From positions 1 through 64,000 of the forward strand of contig CAZRFE010000006.1 in assembly GCA_964599565.1 (NCBI GenBank): a stretch of 64,000 nt of DNA, in the 5' to 3' direction. Numbering within the stretch: the first letter of the stretch is position 1; every line of letters begins with the position of its first letter. A program made the position numbers and the translations under genes. A model generated the notes under the pieces. The model was given only the letters and a program-made list of their open reading frames with translations, searched no databases and was not told where the DNA came from. This DNA comes from JAJUFS01 sp964599565 (GTDB taxonomy: Bacteria > Pseudomonadota > Gammaproteobacteria > Natronospirales > JAJUFS01). Shown here one piece after another: positions 62,272 to 64,000 of the stretch.

Positions 62272-63186
62272 ATGACAAGCATGACTCCCGCCACAAGCTT
62301 CCAGGCGCTGATACTGCGCTTGCAGCAATACTGGGCCGAGCAAGGCTGCGTGCTGCAGCAGCCGTACGACATGGAGATGGGCGCCGGGACTTTCCACCCC
62401 GCGACCTTCCTGCGCGCCATCGGGCCCGAGCCCTGGTCGGCTGCCTACGTGCAACCCTCGCGCCGCCCGACGGACGGACGCTACGGCGAGAACCCGAACC
62501 GCCTGCAGCACTATTACCAGTTCCAGGTCGTCATCAAGCCGTCGCCGAAGGACATCCAGGAACTGTACCTCGGATCGCTTGCCGCGCTTGGCGTCGATCC
62601 GCTCGTGCACGACATCCGCTTTGTCGAGGACAACTGGGAATCGCCGACGCTCGGCGCCTGGGGTCTCGGCTGGGAAGTGTGGCTGGATGGCATGGAGATC
62701 ACGCAGTTCACCTACTTCCAGCAGGTCGGCGGGCTTGAATGCCGGCCGGTCACGGGCGAGATCACCTACGGGCTCGAGCGGCTGGCGATGTACCTGCAAG
62801 GTGTCGAGAACGTCTACGACCTCGTGTGGACGGACGGGCCGCTCGGGCGCGTGACCTATGGCGATGTGTTTCACCAGAACGAAGTGGAGCAATCGACGTA
62901 CAACTTCGAGTACGCGGATGTCGATGCCTTCCTGAAATGGTTCGACTGGTGCGAATCGGAATGCGCCCGGCTCCTGGACGCAGGCCTTCCGCTGCCGGCG
63001 TACGAGATGGTGCTGCGTGCATCGCACAGCTTCAACCTGCTGGATGCGCGCAAGGCGATCTCCGTCACCGAACGCCAGCGCTACATCCTGCGTGTCCGCA
63101 CGCTCTCCCGCGGTGTGGCGGAAGCGTATTACGCAGCACGCGAGCGGCTCGGCTTTCCGATGTTGCGGCAGGAGGCGGCGAAGTAA
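62272..63186 (+). CDS. glyQ: Glycyl-tRNA synthetase alpha subunit
   Basis: The 304-residue alpha subunit of the tetrameric glycyl-tRNA synthetase, which holds the class II catalytic core. QPYDMEMGAGTFHPATFLRAIGPEPW, QPSRRPTDGRYGENPNRLQHYYQ and VTERQRYILRVRTLSRGVAEAYY are near-identical to known GlyQ. A second ATG at 62281 is possible, and neither start has a strong ribosome site. The stop overlaps glyS as TAATG. Confidence 0.96.
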   Translation: MTSMTPATSFQALILRLQQYWAEQGCVLQQPYDMEMGAGTFHPATFLRAIGPEPWSAAYVQPSRRPTDGRYGENPNRLQHYYQFQVVIKPSPKDIQELYLGSLAALGVDPLVHDIRFVEDNWESPTLGAWGLGWEVWLDGMEITQFTYFQQVGGLECRPVTGEITYGLERLAMYLQGVENVYDLVWTDGPLGRVTYGDVFHQNEVEQSTYNFEYADVDAFLKWFDWCESECARLLDAGLPLPAYEMVLRASHSFNLLDARKAISVTERQRYILRVRTLSRGVAEAYYAARERLGFPMLRQEAAK

Positions 63187-64000
63187 TGGAGCGCAAGGAT
63201 TTTCTCGTCGAGATCGGCACGGAAGAACTGCCGCCGAAATCGCTTCGCGCACTCGCCCAGGGTTTTCGTGACGCCGTGATGCACAACCTGTTCACAGCGG
63301 AACCGGAACTGAAGAAAGGCATTCGCGATTTCTGGTACTGCTCGCCAAGACGTCTCGCGCTGGTACTGCAGGACGTACCGCTCGCAACGCCCGATTCCGT
63401 GCAGGAGCGTCTCGGCCCTGCCGTGCAGGCTGCGTTCGACAAGGATGGCAAGCCGACGAAGGCTGCCGAAGGGTTCGCAGCTTCCGTCGGCACGACGGTC
63501 GATGCGCTCGAGCGCAAGGCAACCGACAAGGGTGAGCGGCTTGCCTTCGCCGTCACGGTGCCCGGCAAGCGCACGGCGGAGATCCTGCCGGGCATCGTCG
63601 AGAACGCGCTGAAGCAGCTGCCGATTCCCAAGCGCATGCGCTGGGGCGCGGGCGATGCGGAGTTCGTGCGGCCGGTGCAGTGGATCGTGATGCTCGCCGG
63701 CAACGATGTCGTTGATTGCGAAATCCTCGGCGTGAAGGCGGGGCGCGACACGTGCGGCCACCGCTTCCACGCGCCAGGCCCCGTGCCGCTTCGTGCGCCG
63801 GCGGAATACGCATCCACGCTCGAGAAAGCGTACGTGCGCGTCAACGATTCCACGAACACGCTCGCGGAATGGATTGGCGAACAGGTGAACAGCGCTGCGC
63901 GCGCACTCGGCGGTACCGCGCTCGGCGCAGAGTCCGGCAGCGAACTGCTGGACGAAGTCGCGGCGCTGAACGAATGGCCGGTCGTCATCGTCGGCAACAT
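63186..64000 (+). CDS. glyS: Glycyl-tRNA synthetase beta subunit (3' end outside window)
   Basis: The N-terminal 271 residues of GlyS are present, and the frame is still open at the window edge. MERKDFLVEIGTEELPPKSL, YCSPRRLALVL, KRMRWGAGDAEFVRPVQWIVML and CGHRFHAPGP are family landmarks. The beta subunit recognises tRNA and supports the alpha subunit. Its ATG overlaps the glyQ stop by one base, so the two are coupled. Confidence 0.95.
   Translation, partial: MERKDFLVEIGTEELPPKSLRALAQGFRDAVMHNLFTAEPELKKGIRDFWYCSPRRLALVLQDVPLATPDSVQERLGPAVQAAFDKDGKPTKAAEGFAASVGTTVDALERKATDKGERLAFAVTVPGKRTAEILPGIVENALKQLPIPKRMRWGAGDAEFVRPVQWIVMLAGNDVVDCEILGVKAGRDTCGHRFHAPGPVPLRAPAEYASTLEKAYVRVNDSTNTLAEWIGEQVNSAARALGGTALGAESGSELLDEVAALNEWPVVIVGN

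Overview
This is a 64 kb stretch of GC-rich, gene-dense chromosome from a gammaproteobacterium. The evidence is gene content: adjacent ubiE-ubiJ-ubiB, hslVU, glnA with ntrBC, secB-gpsA-trmL, gpmI-envC-ctpA, and a complete MSHA-type pilus operon. I cannot place it to order. No rRNA, tRNA, insertion sequence, prophage or CRISPR array is visible, and no stretch over 300 bases lacks a gene.

Layout. Positions 1-1252 hold the end of an HD-GYP c-di-GMP phosphodiesterase. A leftward block (1317-9384) follows, with peptidase E, a DUF2339 membrane protein, a MAPEG protein, a PutP-like symporter, a small basic protein, a von Willebrand A lipoprotein, a large membrane protein and a small exported protein. 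Next come a pair of M16 peptidases and a MATE exporter on the minus strand, then a thiolase (fadI-like) under a PsrA-like operator, and an AGCS symporter. Positions 17120-25447 are mixed: a beta-propeller protein, DUF1289, DUF819, mscL, a SlyD-type isomerase, an SDR, hemH, a VOC protein and a PAS-GGDEF-EAL protein. Positions 25467-31107 are hslVU (with a sigma-32-type promoter), DUF971, ubiE, ubiJ and ubiB. Positions 31108-37426 run leftward: a diguanylate cyclase, a DJ-1/PfpI protein, a divergent polysaccharide deacetylase, an S41 protease, envC and gpmI. Positions 37541-41171 hold a rhodanese, grxC, secB, gpsA, trmL (minus) and a class 1B-like pyrD.

Positions 41348-56959 are one unbroken MSHA operon in the order mshI, mshI2/pilN-like, J, K, L, M, N, E, G, F, pilin, C, D, O, P, Q. 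Most genes are joined by 4-base ATGA-type overlaps. The exceptions surround the major-pilin gene, where there are hairpins and a 29-codon cysteine-rich ORF coupled to the pilin start.

Positions 56963-62059 are the nitrogen-control block read leftward: glnA, a GNAT gene, DUF4124, ntrB, ntrC. A sigma-54 promoter and two NtrC-type sites lie upstream of glnA. A third site overlaps a perfect -10 box in front of ntrB. glyQ and the start of glyS run rightward to the window end.

A common thread is c-di-GMP. The window encodes an HD-GYP phosphodiesterase, a GGDEF-EAL protein, a GGDEF cyclase with an I-site, and an MshE ATPase with the c-di-GMP-binding MshEN domain. The least explained items are the coupled mini-ORF before the pilin, a 94-nt nested dyad between hslU and DUF971, a switch-like leader before the AGCS symporter, and a small basic ORF with a perfect hairpin inside its reading frame.
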